Positions 16,265 to 23,981 of a stretch of 64,000 nucleotides of DNA are shown here, one piece after another. The DNA is from Nocardia grenadensis NBRC 108939 (GTDB lineage: Bacteria; Actinomycetota; Actinomycetes; Mycobacteriales; Mycobacteriaceae). The position numbers were made by a program, and so were the translations under genes. The stretch lies in contig NZ_BDCJ01000009.1 of NCBI RefSeq assembly GCF_001613445.1, positions 62,001 through 126,000 on the forward strand, read 5' to 3'. The notes beneath the pieces were generated by a model. The model did no database searches. It saw only the letters and a list, made by a program, of their open reading frames with translations, and was not told the origin of the DNA. Position 1 is the first letter of the stretch. Each line of letters starts with the position of its first letter.

Positions 16265-17209
16265 GTGAAACCGAACCGATCCGCACACCGCATCCTGTCG
16301 AGTCGGCGATCACTGGCCCTCGCCCTGACCGCGGTCGCGCTGTCCGCCGTCGCCTGCGGGGGCGCCGATACCGGCACACCGGCCGCGCCCACCACGGTCG
16401 AGCAGAAGACCGTGGACCTGAGCAATACGTTGATGGCGCTGCAGGCGAAATACAATGTCCTCTTCGGGATCGCGGCGGTCGATACCCGGGGCGGGCGGAC
16501 CTTCGAGTGGAACGCCGACGATCGGTTCGCGCTGTGCTCCACCTTCAAGGTGTACGCGGTGGCCGCGATTCTGCGGCTCGCCGAGCGCAAGGAACTGGAT
16601 CTCAACGACAAGGTGGCGATAACCCGGCAGGACATCGTCATGAGCTCGCCGGTCGTCAGTGATCACGTCGGCGAGCTCATGAGCTATTACGAGCTGAGCC
16701 GGGCCGCGCTGGTGCGCAGCGACAACACGGCGGCGAATCTGCTGCTGCGCCGGCTCGGTGGCCCGCGCGCCGTCACCGAATTCGCGCGTACGGTCAACGA
16801 CTCGCAGACCCGGCTGGATCGGTGGGAGCCGGAACTCAACGAGGCGCGCGCCGGCGATCCCCGCGACACCGGTACCGCGTCCGCACTCGCCGCCGGCTAC
16901 CGCAAGCTGGTCCTCGGCGACGGCCTGAGCACCGAATATCGGCGCATGCTCACCAGCTGGATGCGGTCGAGTGTCACCTCACGCCAGCGCTTGCGCGCGG
17001 GCCTTCCGGTCGGCTGGGTAGCGGCGGACAGAACCGGTAGCGGCGCCTACGGCACGGCCAATGACGCCGGTGTGGTGTGGAGCCCCGCCGGCACCTCGCT
17101 GGTGCTGGTCGTCTTCAGCCGTTCCACCACCGGTTACCCGATGGCGGCGGGCGCCGATGCCGCGGTCGCCGACGCCACGGCCGCGGTGCTGGGCACCATG
17201 ACGCAGTGA
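16265..17209 (+). CDS. class A beta-lactamase, lipoprotein type, with RTG in place of KTG
   Basis: 314 residues from GTG 16265, which gives a compact signal (MKPNRSAHRILSSRRSLALA) and lipobox L-S-A-V-A-C with Cys31; ATG 16211 would add 18 residues. Catalytic motifs: S92-T-F-K95 preceded by Cys91 (Ambler 69-73), S152-D-N154 (130-132), E188-P-E-L-N192 (the omega-loop Glu166 motif) and D-R256-T-G258. Ambler 234 is therefore Arg instead of Lys, a change seen naturally in CARB/PSE enzymes and associated with altered penicillin/inhibitor behaviour. The protein is expected to be membrane-anchored and to hydrolyse penicillins and early cephalosporins. It is divergent from the LysR/BlaB-like pair. Confidence 0.9.
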   Translation: MKPNRSAHRILSSRRSLALALTAVALSAVACGGADTGTPAAPTTVEQKTVDLSNTLMALQAKYNVLFGIAAVDTRGGRTFEWNADDRFALCSTFKVYAVAAILRLAERKELDLNDKVAITRQDIVMSSPVVSDHVGELMSYYELSRAALVRSDNTAANLLLRRLGGPRAVTEFARTVNDSQTRLDRWEPELNEARAGDPRDTGTASALAAGYRKLVLGDGLSTEYRRMLTSWMRSSVTSRQRLRAGLPVGWVAADRTGSGAYGTANDAGVVWSPAGTSLVLVVFSRSTTGYPMAAGADAAVADATAAVLGTMTQ

Positions 17210-17224
17210 GTTCGGCACCCGGTA

Positions 17225-17400
17225 TCCGAGTGCCCGGCCGGTACACCTCGGCGAGAACGACGGTTGTCTCGGTGCTGAGACCGGTGATCGGCGGATCGTA
17301 GGTCTCGCCGTCACGCTCGGTGATCGCCACATGAAGTGCGATACCGCCGAACGACCCGGAGTCCACCGAGGCGGCGACCACGAGCCGACCGGTGCTCGCG
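17225..17400 (-). pseudogene. TerD-family remnant
   Basis: A minus-strand frame reads STGRLVVAASVDSGSFGGI, LHVAITERDGETYDPPITG and LSTETTVVLAEVYRPG. The pattern Y-D-x-P-x-x-L-S-T-E-T-x-x-x-x-A-E-V-Y-R closely follows TerD-type tellurium/stress-response proteins (S-T-E-T-A-x-x-x-G-E-L-Y-R). Only about 55 residues remain; the calcium-binding N-terminal half and the final W-K-F-x-A-V-G-x-G strand are gone. Degraded gene. Confidence 0.45.
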
Positions 17401-17421
17401 GCGACCCGCGGCAGGGGAGGC

Positions 17422-17451
17422 CCGCCCGGCCCCTCACGCCGTGCCGGGCGG
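17422..17451. terminator. GC stem-loop after aztD-like gene
   Basis: CCGCCCGGC at 17422-17430 pairs perfectly with GCCGGGCGG at 17443-17451 around a 12-base loop, 16 bases past the stop of the minus-strand AztD-like gene. It has no T tract, as is usual for actinobacterial terminators. It could stop transcription from both sides. Confidence 0.45.
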
Positions 17452-17466
17452 ACCTCCGTGCCCCGA

Positions 17467-18624
17467 TCAGGAGGCGACGACGCCGCTGATCTCGTTGGGG
17501 ATCTCCGCCAGGGTCACCGAGGCGGTCACCGTGCCGGAGGCCAGATCGATCCGGTGGATCTGCCTGGTCGCCGTATCGCTCACATAGGCGATACCGTCGC
17601 GGACGAACACCGCCGGGCGCGGCTGCTGCCAGTCGATGGGTTCCTGCCACGGGTCGACGACATCGATCGTCCGTACGGTCTTGGCCGTCACCGGGTCGAT
17701 CACCCGCAGCCCGCCGTCGGTGCCGAGGACGAGCGCCTCGCCCTGGGGCCCGCGGGCCAGCGACCGGAAGGTGTAGCTGGTGCCGATATCGACCAGGCGG
17801 ATGGTGCCGGACTCGGTATCGATCAGCGAGATCTGTTCGGGACGTTCCAGTTCCGCGTGCTCGTCCTTCTTGTAGTCACCGAGCACGATCGGCGACTTGT
17901 CGCTACCGGCCTGGTTGCCGATCCGCCCGTAGGAATCCGGGCTGGTGACCTTGGTGAGTTTGCCGTTGCGGTAGACCAGGGCCCCGTTCTGGCAGCCGAC
18001 GACCAGCGTATCGCCGGCCGCGGTGGCCTCGCCGTGCACTCCCGGGCACTGCTCGCTACGGGTGATCTCCTTACGATCGGCGTCCAGGATCGCCAGGCCG
18101 ACCCGCTCCTCCTCGGTCCCGAGCGTGACGGCCAGTTCGCCGCTCTCCAGTTCCACCGCCACCCCGTGATGCGCCTCCGCGGCTCGGTATTCGGTGGTCT
18201 GCGGTGCGCCCGCGGCCAGTTCGGCCGGGTCGAACGAGGTCACGGTGCCGGTCCCGTCGGAGAACAGGACCGTGCGACCGGCGTGCCGTACGACGTGTCC
18301 CGGTTTCGGCCCCGGGAACTCGATATCGGTGAACTGTCCGCCCACGGCGTCGAGTACGCGGAAGCCCGCGGAGGTCGACACGATGATGTGCCGGTCGTCG
18401 CCCGCCGGATTGACCCGGTTGAAGCCCGCGAGTTCGACTTCGCCGCCGCGCACCAGGGTGTTGCCGTCCAGGAGATGGATACCACCGTCGTAGGTGACGG
18501 CCAGCGGAGCGGCGATCGCCGTCTCCTCCTCGGTGGTGCCGATACCACAGCCGCTCGCAGCGACGACCGCGGTGAGCAGGCCGGTCAGGGCCGCGGCCCG
18601 AATCGGGCCGGTCCGAATGTGCAT
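17467..18624 (-). CDS. aztD: AztD-like zinc metallochaperone lipoprotein
   Basis: 385 residues from ATG 18624. Lipobox V-A-A-S-G-C with Cys26 anchors it outside the membrane. The rest is a beta-propeller of repeated strands such as VTYDGGIHLLDGNTLVRGG, RTVLFSDGTGTVTSF, VGCQNGALVYRNGKL and GDYKKDEHAELERPEQISLI, with scattered His residues (LGDYKKDEHAEL and EAHHGVAVE) able to bind metal. AztD delivers zinc to the solute-binding protein AztC in the Paracoccus system; the classical protein is soluble periplasmic, so the lipoprotein form is the Gram-positive equivalent. Last gene of the minus-strand azt operon, 51 bases after aztC. Confidence 0.8.
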   Translation of the reverse strand: MHIRTGPIRAAALTGLLTAVVAASGCGIGTTEEETAIAAPLAVTYDGGIHLLDGNTLVRGGEVELAGFNRVNPAGDDRHIIVSTSAGFRVLDAVGGQFTDIEFPGPKPGHVVRHAGRTVLFSDGTGTVTSFDPAELAAGAPQTTEYRAAEAHHGVAVELESGELAVTLGTEEERVGLAILDADRKEITRSEQCPGVHGEATAAGDTLVVGCQNGALVYRNGKLTKVTSPDSYGRIGNQAGSDKSPIVLGDYKKDEHAELERPEQISLIDTESGTIRLVDIGTSYTFRSLARGPQGEALVLGTDGGLRVIDPVTAKTVRTIDVVDPWQEPIDWQQPRPAVFVRDGIAYVSDTATRQIHRIDLASGTVTASVTLAEIPNEISGVVAS

Positions 18625-18675
18625 AACGCTCCCTCATTCTTTTCTGCTGGCTGCGGGATATCGCAGCGTTCCCGG

Positions 18676-19593
18676 TTACGCGGAACCCAGACCCTCGACC
18701 ATCGCGGTCGTGTTGGCGCGCATCATTTCCAGGTAGGTGGACGCGCCGGCACCGGGCGCGGTCAGTGATTCCGAGTGCAGACCGACAATGCGTACCTGCA
18801 CACCCGCCTGTTCGGCGAGGGCGCGGGCCAGTCGGTCCGGCCGGGTGGAATCGACGAAGATCGCCGGTACGCCGGTGGTGCGCACGGCTGCGGCCAGGTC
18901 CGCGAGATCGGAGGCGCTCGGTGAGGCGAGGGTGGTCCCGCCGGGGATGACGGCGCCCACCACCTCGAAGTCGAATCGGGCGGCGAGATAACCGAATACG
19001 TGGTGATTGGTGACCAGTTTGCGGCGCTCGGGCGGGATTCCGGCGAATCGATCCGCCATCCACTGCTGCAACCGGTCGAGTTCGGCGAGGTAGCGGTCGG
19101 CGTTGGCGCGCACGGTCTCGGTGTCGATCCCGGGAACGGTGTCGATCACCCGGTCGCGGATCACCTCGACCGCGCGACGCACCCGCTGCGGGTCGGTCCA
19201 GAAGTGCGGATCTGCTTGTCCCGCGGCGGCCCCGCCGCGATAGGGGAGCGGGTCGATCTCGCCGCCCACCGGCAGGGTCGCGACCCCCGCGTCCGCGGCC
19301 GCCGTCACATGACGAGCCAACCCCTCTTCCAGGCCCAGGCCGTTCTCGACGATGAGGTCCGCCTCGTCGAGGACGGCGGCCTCCTGTGCCGAGAGGGCGA
19401 AGGAGTGCGGGTCGGAATTCGGCGGCATCAGTACCGTGACCGCCGCCGCGTTCCCGACCACCGTCCGGGTGATATCGCCGAGAATATCGGTGGTGACGAC
19501 GATTCCGCCGCCACCGGAGTTGGCGACGCCGCATCCGGCGACGGGCAGTAGCGCGACGAGCAGCGCGACACAGAGTCGGAGTGCGGTGTTCAT
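18676..19593 (-). CDS. aztC: zinc ABC transporter substrate-binding lipoprotein AztC
   Basis: 305 residues from ATG 19593. Lipobox L-P-V-A-G-C with Cys21. Cluster A-I metal-binding protein with the three expected histidines in NSDPHSFALSA, QADPHFWTDP and NHHVFGYLAARF, plus an acidic ligand in FVDSTRPDRLA. The long helix linking the lobes is at RDRVIDTVPGIDTETVRANA. It captures extracellular zinc and passes it to the permease. The start overlaps the end of the upstream permease-fusion gene by four bases, indicating translational coupling. Confidence 0.9.
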   Translation of the reverse strand: MNTALRLCVALLVALLPVAGCGVANSGGGGIVVTTDILGDITRTVVGNAAAVTVLMPPNSDPHSFALSAQEAAVLDEADLIVENGLGLEEGLARHVTAAADAGVATLPVGGEIDPLPYRGGAAAGQADPHFWTDPQRVRRAVEVIRDRVIDTVPGIDTETVRANADRYLAELDRLQQWMADRFAGIPPERRKLVTNHHVFGYLAARFDFEVVGAVIPGGTTLASPSASDLADLAAAVRTTGVPAIFVDSTRPDRLARALAEQAGVQVRIVGLHSESLTAPGAGASTYLEMMRANTTAMVEGLGSA

Positions 19594-21629
19594 CGTCCGG
19601 TCTCCACCATCAGGTCGGGGGTGATGTCGAGATCGAAGGTGCGGGCGATCCGCAGTCCGTCGGCGTAGTCGATCTCGTGGATCCGGCGGCCGGCCGGATC
19701 GTTGACGTAGGCGCGGTCCGCGTCGACCAGCAGCACCGGTGGTGTCGCGGGGTCCACGGCCCCCGACGGGAGCGCCCGGTGTCCGGTCTCGGCCCCGGTC
19801 TCCGGGTCGTAGGAGCGCAGGACCCCACCGGCGTCCAGGGTCAGGACAGCGGTGCCCGCGCCCGCCGTGGTCGCCGCGACGACAGGTCCGGGGCCGATCG
19901 GCCGCCAGGTGCGATGGGCGATATCGAGTACCAGCACCCGCGAATCCCGCACAGCCACCAGAACATCGCTGCCGCGCCGGTGGAAGAACCGCTCGGCACT
20001 GCCGGTGGTCCCGGCCGGGTACGGCATCTTCTCCGCGGTGAACCGGTCGTCGCGCTCGGTGACCACCAGTGCACCGTCGGCGCAGGAGAACACGGCACCG
20101 CGGCGGGTCACCGTCTGGCCGCCCGGCCGATCGCACCGCGACTCCAGCGTCTGCACCGGCGCGTTCTCCCGGTCGCGCACCTGGATTCGGCCGGCGTCCG
20201 CCATGAGGAGATGACCACCGTAGGGGAGGGCGGGCCCGTCGAGCACCGGGCCGGGGGTGAGCGTGCCCTCGTCGAGTGCCGATCGGTCCGCGAGTGCGGT
20301 CGTCCGGTTGTCCAGCACCGCCGCGGCGACGGCGGTATCGCTGTGCGCGGACCGGGCGGATCCCGGCCGCGTGCCGACCCGGCGCGGTTCGGCACGGTAG
20401 TAGTGCACATGGTCGCCGTGATCGACGACCCAGCTGCCGCTGTCGAGGACCGTGGTCTCCTCGTCTGTCGCCAGGTAAACGTAGCGGCCGTCATCGGCGA
20501 TATGCGCCAGACCCGGCACCGCTTCCTGGGTGAGGACCTCCTCGGTGACGAGGTCGAGGATGCGCACCGCGCCCGCGGACCGGTCGGCGAGGACCAGTCG
20601 CGGTTGCGCGCTCGCGCTCTCCTCCGCGCCCGCGACATAGCCGTGGGGTACCGGTTCGGCCGGCGGCTCGCCGGTTTCACCACCGCAGGCCGCGACGGGA
20701 ACGAGCAGCAGCGCGGCGGAGGTCACCCCGACCGCCCGGCCGGCCCGCTTCCGCGCGCCCCGGAACAGGCCGGCGGCGCGGCCGGTACCCGGCCCACCGC
20801 GTGACCTACTGCGCAGCGCGGCCCGCAAGCGGGCCCCGGCCGCGGCGGCGAAGAAGATCGCCACGGCCGTCGCGGCGATGGTCGCCCCCGCCGCGGTACC
20901 CGCGTGCCAGGAGATGACCAGGCCCCCGACAGTCGCGAAGGCACCGAAAACAGCGGCCAGCAGCATGATCCGCGGAATCCGGTGGGTGCAGTAGGTGGCG
21001 GCCGCGGGCGGCGCGACCAGTAGTCCGAAGACCAGCAGGGTTCCCACGACATGGAACGACGCGGCGATCGCCAGGGTCAGCAGGGCGAGCAGAGCGATCT
21101 GCGCCCGGCGCGGGTGCAATCCGAGGGTGTGCGCGGTGCGCGGATCGAACGCGAGTGCGAGGAAGGCCCGGTGCCCGAGCGCCGTGAGCACCAGGGCCAC
21201 ACCCAGGGCGATCAGTAGGAGCAGCAGATCGCGGGGACGGGTCGCGAGCACATCGCCGAAGAGGAATCCGGTCAGGTCCACCGCGAAGGATCGGGAACGC
21301 GATATCAGGATCACCCCGATCGCGAGCATCCCCACGAACAGCAGCCCGATGCCGGTATCGGTGGACAACCGCCGGTTGCGGCTCAGTACCGAGACCCCGG
21401 CCGCCATCGCGGAGGCGCTCACTACCGCACCCAGCAGCAGGTTGCCGCCGAGCAGGGCGGCGACGGCGACCCCGGGCAGCATGCCGTGCGCCATGGCCTC
21501 ACCGAGAAATGCCATGCCGCGCACCACGACCCAGGTGCCGGCGAGCGCGCACAGGCCGGAGACCAGCAGTCCGCCCCACAGAGCTCGCTGTACGAAGGTG
21601 ACTTCGAACGGGGCGATCAGCCAATCCAT
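19590..21629 (-). CDS. aztB: AztB zinc permease fused to an AztD-like beta-propeller lipoprotein domain
   Basis: 679 residues from ATG 21629 (MDWLIAPFEVTF). Residues 1 to about 280 are an ABC-3-type permease with seven or eight helices (GTWVVVRGMAFLGEAMAHGM, GLHPRRAQIALLALLTLAIA as markers). After a basic linker (SRSRGGPGTGRAAG) there is another hydrophobic segment ending in a lipobox, VGVTSAALLLVPVAACGG, coded near 20686-20730. A beta-propeller of about 340 residues with AztD-like character then follows to the stop. Standard AztB ends after the permease, so this is an in-frame fusion of permease and lipoprotein. The extra helix would place the propeller outside, next to AztC. An internal start producing a separate lipoprotein is the main alternative. 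Confidence 0.8.
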   Translation of the reverse strand: MDWLIAPFEVTFVQRALWGGLLVSGLCALAGTWVVVRGMAFLGEAMAHGMLPGVAVAALLGGNLLLGAVVSASAMAAGVSVLSRNRRLSTDTGIGLLFVGMLAIGVILISRSRSFAVDLTGFLFGDVLATRPRDLLLLLIALGVALVLTALGHRAFLALAFDPRTAHTLGLHPRRAQIALLALLTLAIAASFHVVGTLLVFGLLVAPPAAATYCTHRIPRIMLLAAVFGAFATVGGLVISWHAGTAAGATIAATAVAIFFAAAAGARLRAALRSRSRGGPGTGRAAGLFRGARKRAGRAVGVTSAALLLVPVAACGGETGEPPAEPVPHGYVAGAEESASAQPRLVLADRSAGAVRILDLVTEEVLTQEAVPGLAHIADDGRYVYLATDEETTVLDSGSWVVDHGDHVHYYRAEPRRVGTRPGSARSAHSDTAVAAAVLDNRTTALADRSALDEGTLTPGPVLDGPALPYGGHLLMADAGRIQVRDRENAPVQTLESRCDRPGGQTVTRRGAVFSCADGALVVTERDDRFTAEKMPYPAGTTGSAERFFHRRGSDVLVAVRDSRVLVLDIAHRTWRPIGPGPVVAATTAGAGTAVLTLDAGGVLRSYDPETGAETGHRALPSGAVDPATPPVLLVDADRAYVNDPAGRRIHEIDYADGLRIARTFDLDITPDLMVETGR

Positions 21630-21646
21630 GAGAAAAGAGATTAAAC

Positions 21647-21661
21647 TGATAACGATTGTCA
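21647..21661. promoter_or_regulatory. Zur-like box in the azt divergent promoter
   Basis: TGATAACGATTGTCA is an imperfect dyad (5 of 7 paired positions) and matches the actinobacterial Zur pattern of TGA-A/T-rich-ATT-x-TCA type. It stands 18 bases before aztB and 28 before aztA, so one repressor could shut both promoters when zinc is sufficient. The surrounding TTAAACTGATAACG is A/T-rich, as expected for a promoter. Site seen; Zur binding inferred from gene content. Confidence 0.6.
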
Positions 21662-21688
21662 TTACAAGTTATTGGCGGGAGTCAGAGA

Positions 21689-22360
21689 ATGCGCACTGCG
21701 GGTATCGAGATCACCGGGTTGTCCGCGGGTTACCAGGGAAACCCGGTATTGCGCGAGGTCACCGCGGCAGTGCCGGGCGGCCGGGTCACCGCGCTCATGG
21801 GTCCCAACGGCTCCGGAAAATCCACCCTGCTCGGGGTGCTCGGCGGGATCGTCACGCCGACCTCCGGTACGGTGGCCGGTCTCGGCGGGTGCCGCCCGGC
21901 GCTGGTCGTCCAGCAGCAGGCGGTCCCCGCGACACTGCCCATCACGGTCGGTGAAACGGTCGCGATGGGTCGCTGGGCGCATCGGGGTCTGTGGCGTCGG
22001 ATCACCCGGGCGGACCGGGCGATCGTGGCGGAATGCCTGGCCCGGATGGATATCACCGACCTCGTCGGGCGGCCTCTCGACACACTGTCCGGCGGGCAGC
22101 GCCAGCGCGTACTGCTCGCCCGCGCACTGGCTCAGCAATCCGATCTCCTGCTGCTGGACGAACCCGGTACCGGACTGGACGCCGCCGCGCGCACGGCGAT
22201 CGGCACGGCGATCCGCGCGGTCGCCGACACCGGGGTCACGGTGGTGCACGCCACGCACGATCCGGCCGCGGCACGCGAGGCCGATCATTGCGTACTGCTG
22301 CGGGACGGCCGTGTCGTGGAAGAGGGGGAGCCCGTGGCGGTCCTGGCCGCGGCCGCCTGA
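21689..22360 (+). CDS. aztA: zinc ABC transporter ATP-binding protein AztA
   Basis: 223 residues from ATG 21689, with GGCGGGAG upstream. Walker A at 38-46 (GPNGSGKST), ABC signature LSGGQRQR, Walker B LLLLDEP, H-loop HATHDP. The Q-loop is VVQQQAVP. The protein energises zinc import through the AztB permease encoded divergently across the Zur-like box. Short metal-type ATPase without extra domains. Confidence 0.9.
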   Translation: MRTAGIEITGLSAGYQGNPVLREVTAAVPGGRVTALMGPNGSGKSTLLGVLGGIVTPTSGTVAGLGGCRPALVVQQQAVPATLPITVGETVAMGRWAHRGLWRRITRADRAIVAECLARMDITDLVGRPLDTLSGGQRQRVLLARALAQQSDLLLLDEPGTGLDAAARTAIGTAIRAVADTGVTVVHATHDPAAAREADHCVLLRDGRVVEEGEPVAVLAAAA

Positions 22361-22607
22361 GTTCCGGACCCGCCGTGGAGGCCCGGAGGTCCTTGCCTCG
22401 GCGCCGGTGTTCGGTGCCGCTGCCCCCGTATGCGGCGGCTCGTCGGCCGCGCGCCGACCGGCGGACAATGCAGTGGACAGGTCGCGCGCGAACGCACCTC
22501 GGTCCCGGCGCCGTACGCGCCGGGGCCGGATTCCTGGTGCGACGATGAGAACACCCTCTACTGTTTGTCTCACCGCTCGCCCGTAGCGACGACAAGGAGG
22601 TCGGATC

Positions 22608-22679
22608 GTGGTCGCTCGTCGGCCGTCCGCGCCGCCGGCCCTGTCCCGCCGAGCCGCAACCGACCGAGGGGAGCTGTAG
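22608..22679 (+). CDS. 23-residue leader ORF upstream of DUF6285 gene
   Basis: AAGGAGG at 22594-22600 is one of the best ribosome-binding sites in the window and stands seven bases before GTG 22608. The frame encodes MVARRPSAPPALSRRAATDR and GEL, then TAG, which shares one base with the GTG start of the next gene (TAGTG). It is Arg/Pro/Ala-rich with no known family. It may be a translationally coupled leader peptide, a regulatory uORF, or coincidental. Confidence 0.3.
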   Translation: MVARRPSAPPALSRRAATDRGEL

Positions 22680-22975
22680 TGCAGAACCACCCGACGGCAG
22701 CCGAGCTGCTGGAATCACTCGCCGAACTGCTGGAGGACACGCTGCTGCCGGCGCTCCCGCCCGACCTGCAGCATCGCGCACGCGTCGGGGCGAACCTGGC
22801 CCGCATCCTCGGCCGCGAGGCCGAACTCGGGCCCGCGGCGGCGGCCCGGGAACGGGAACTGCTCGCGGCGGTCCCGGTCGGCGACGACGACGCGCTGTGG
22901 CAGGCACTCACAGAGGTGGTCCGCGCCGACCTCGCGATCGCCAAACCCGGCTATGACAGCTGGGAGGGTGAATGA
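22679..22975 (+). CDS. DUF6285-domain protein
   Basis: 98 residues from GTG 22679, with GGGGAG about five bases upstream. HPTAAELLESLAELLEDTLL, HRARVGANLARILGREAELG and the closing VVRADLAIAKPGYDSW are characteristic of DUF6285, a small helical protein regularly encoded between or beside an ACAD10-type phosphotransferase and an acyl-CoA dehydrogenase. It overlaps the phosphotransferase start by four bases (ATGA). Biochemical role unknown; conserved company implies a part in the same fatty-acyl pathway. Confidence 0.8.
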   Translation: MQNHPTAAELLESLAELLEDTLLPALPPDLQHRARVGANLARILGREAELGPAAAARERELLAAVPVGDDDALWQALTEVVRADLAIAKPGYDSWEGE

Positions 22976-23973
22976 GCGCCGATCCGGTCGGTGGACTGAC
23001 CGACTATCTGACCGGCGCGCTCGGCGGTCCGGTCCGGATCACCGATTTCCAGTTCCTCTCCGCCGGCGCGCGCCGCCGCAATATCGCCTTCACCGCCACC
23101 GTCGGGCAGACGCCGCGGCGGCTGGTGGCGACCATCGTGCCGCCCACCGTCGAACTCATGCCGGTCGACAGCGAGGCCGGAGTCCGCGAACTGGCCCGCG
23201 TGCACGGCGTACCGGTACCCCCGGTGGTTGCCGTCTGCACCGATACGGCCTATGTCGGCGAACCGTTCGTCGTCTCTGAACATATCGACGGCGAAACCGT
23301 GCCGCGCAAGGTGTTACGAACACTCGCCGCCTCCGGAAACGCCGAGCGGACCGCTCGCCAGTGGGGCGCGGCCATGGCCCGGTTACATGGGATCGACCCC
23401 GCCGCCGCGCCGGATTCGGTACCGGCCGCCGGCGCCGACCCGGCCGCCGAACATCTGGCCGAGGTCGAGGCCGCCGCCCATGCGCTACTGGCCGACCGTC
23501 CCGTCTTCTCGCTGGCCCTGCGCTGGCTGGAGAAGCGACTGCCCGAACCGCCGCCGGCGCCCGCGCTCGTCCACACCGATATGCGCAACGGCAATCTGAT
23601 CATCGATGCCGACGGACTGCGCGCGGTCCTGGACTGGGAGGGCACCCAACGGTTCGGCGACCCCATGCGGGACGTCGCCTGGCCCGCGCTGCGGATGTGG
23701 CGCTTCCGGGCGGACGTCCGGGAATTCGGCGGTTTCGCCGACCGCGAGACCTTCGTGGGTGCCTACGAGGAGGCGGGCGGGACCTTCGATCTCGACCGGT
23801 ACCGCTGGTGGAAGGTCATGGGCACGCTGTACTGGGGGGTGGGGCTGGCCCAGCAGGCGGCCGCCCATCTCGATGGCACCGTCCGCGACATCGTCATGGC
23901 CGCCAGCGGGCGCCGCGTATCGGAAATCGAATGGGATCTGCTCATGCAGATCCGCCCCCGCGTGAAAGCATAG
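22972..23973 (+). CDS. APH/ACAD10-type phosphotransferase
   Basis: 333 residues with the kinase-like APH fold: FQFLSAGARRRNIAFTA as nucleotide loop, VVSEHIDGETVPRKVL as hinge, catalytic loop VHTDMRNGNLII (Brenner motif H-x-D-x3-N) and metal-binding LDWEGTQRFGDPMRDVAWP. In ACAD10/11-like systems such a kinase domain phosphorylates 4-hydroxyacyl-CoA before dehydration by the partner dehydrogenase. Here kinase and dehydrogenase are separate, adjacent genes, so degradation of hydroxylated fatty acids is a reasonable inference. An aminoglycoside substrate is unlikely in this context. Confidence 0.85.
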   Translation: MSADPVGGLTDYLTGALGGPVRITDFQFLSAGARRRNIAFTATVGQTPRRLVATIVPPTVELMPVDSEAGVRELARVHGVPVPPVVAVCTDTAYVGEPFVVSEHIDGETVPRKVLRTLAASGNAERTARQWGAAMARLHGIDPAAAPDSVPAAGADPAAEHLAEVEAAAHALLADRPVFSLALRWLEKRLPEPPPAPALVHTDMRNGNLIIDADGLRAVLDWEGTQRFGDPMRDVAWPALRMWRFRADVREFGGFADRETFVGAYEEAGGTFDLDRYRWWKVMGTLYWGVGLAQQAAAHLDGTVRDIVMAASGRRVSEIEWDLLMQIRPRVKA

Positions 23974-23981
23974 GAGAAAGC

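Noticed and set aside
17392..20804. Two long + strand frames opposite the azt operon
   Set aside because: They mirror the AztD, AztC and AztB coding regions, which have lipoboxes and metal-site motifs in the correct frame.
22972..23973. Phosphotransferase considered as an aminoglycoside resistance gene
   Set aside because: Its position between DUF6285 and an acyl-CoA dehydrogenase is the typical ACAD10-like catabolic context, not a resistance context.
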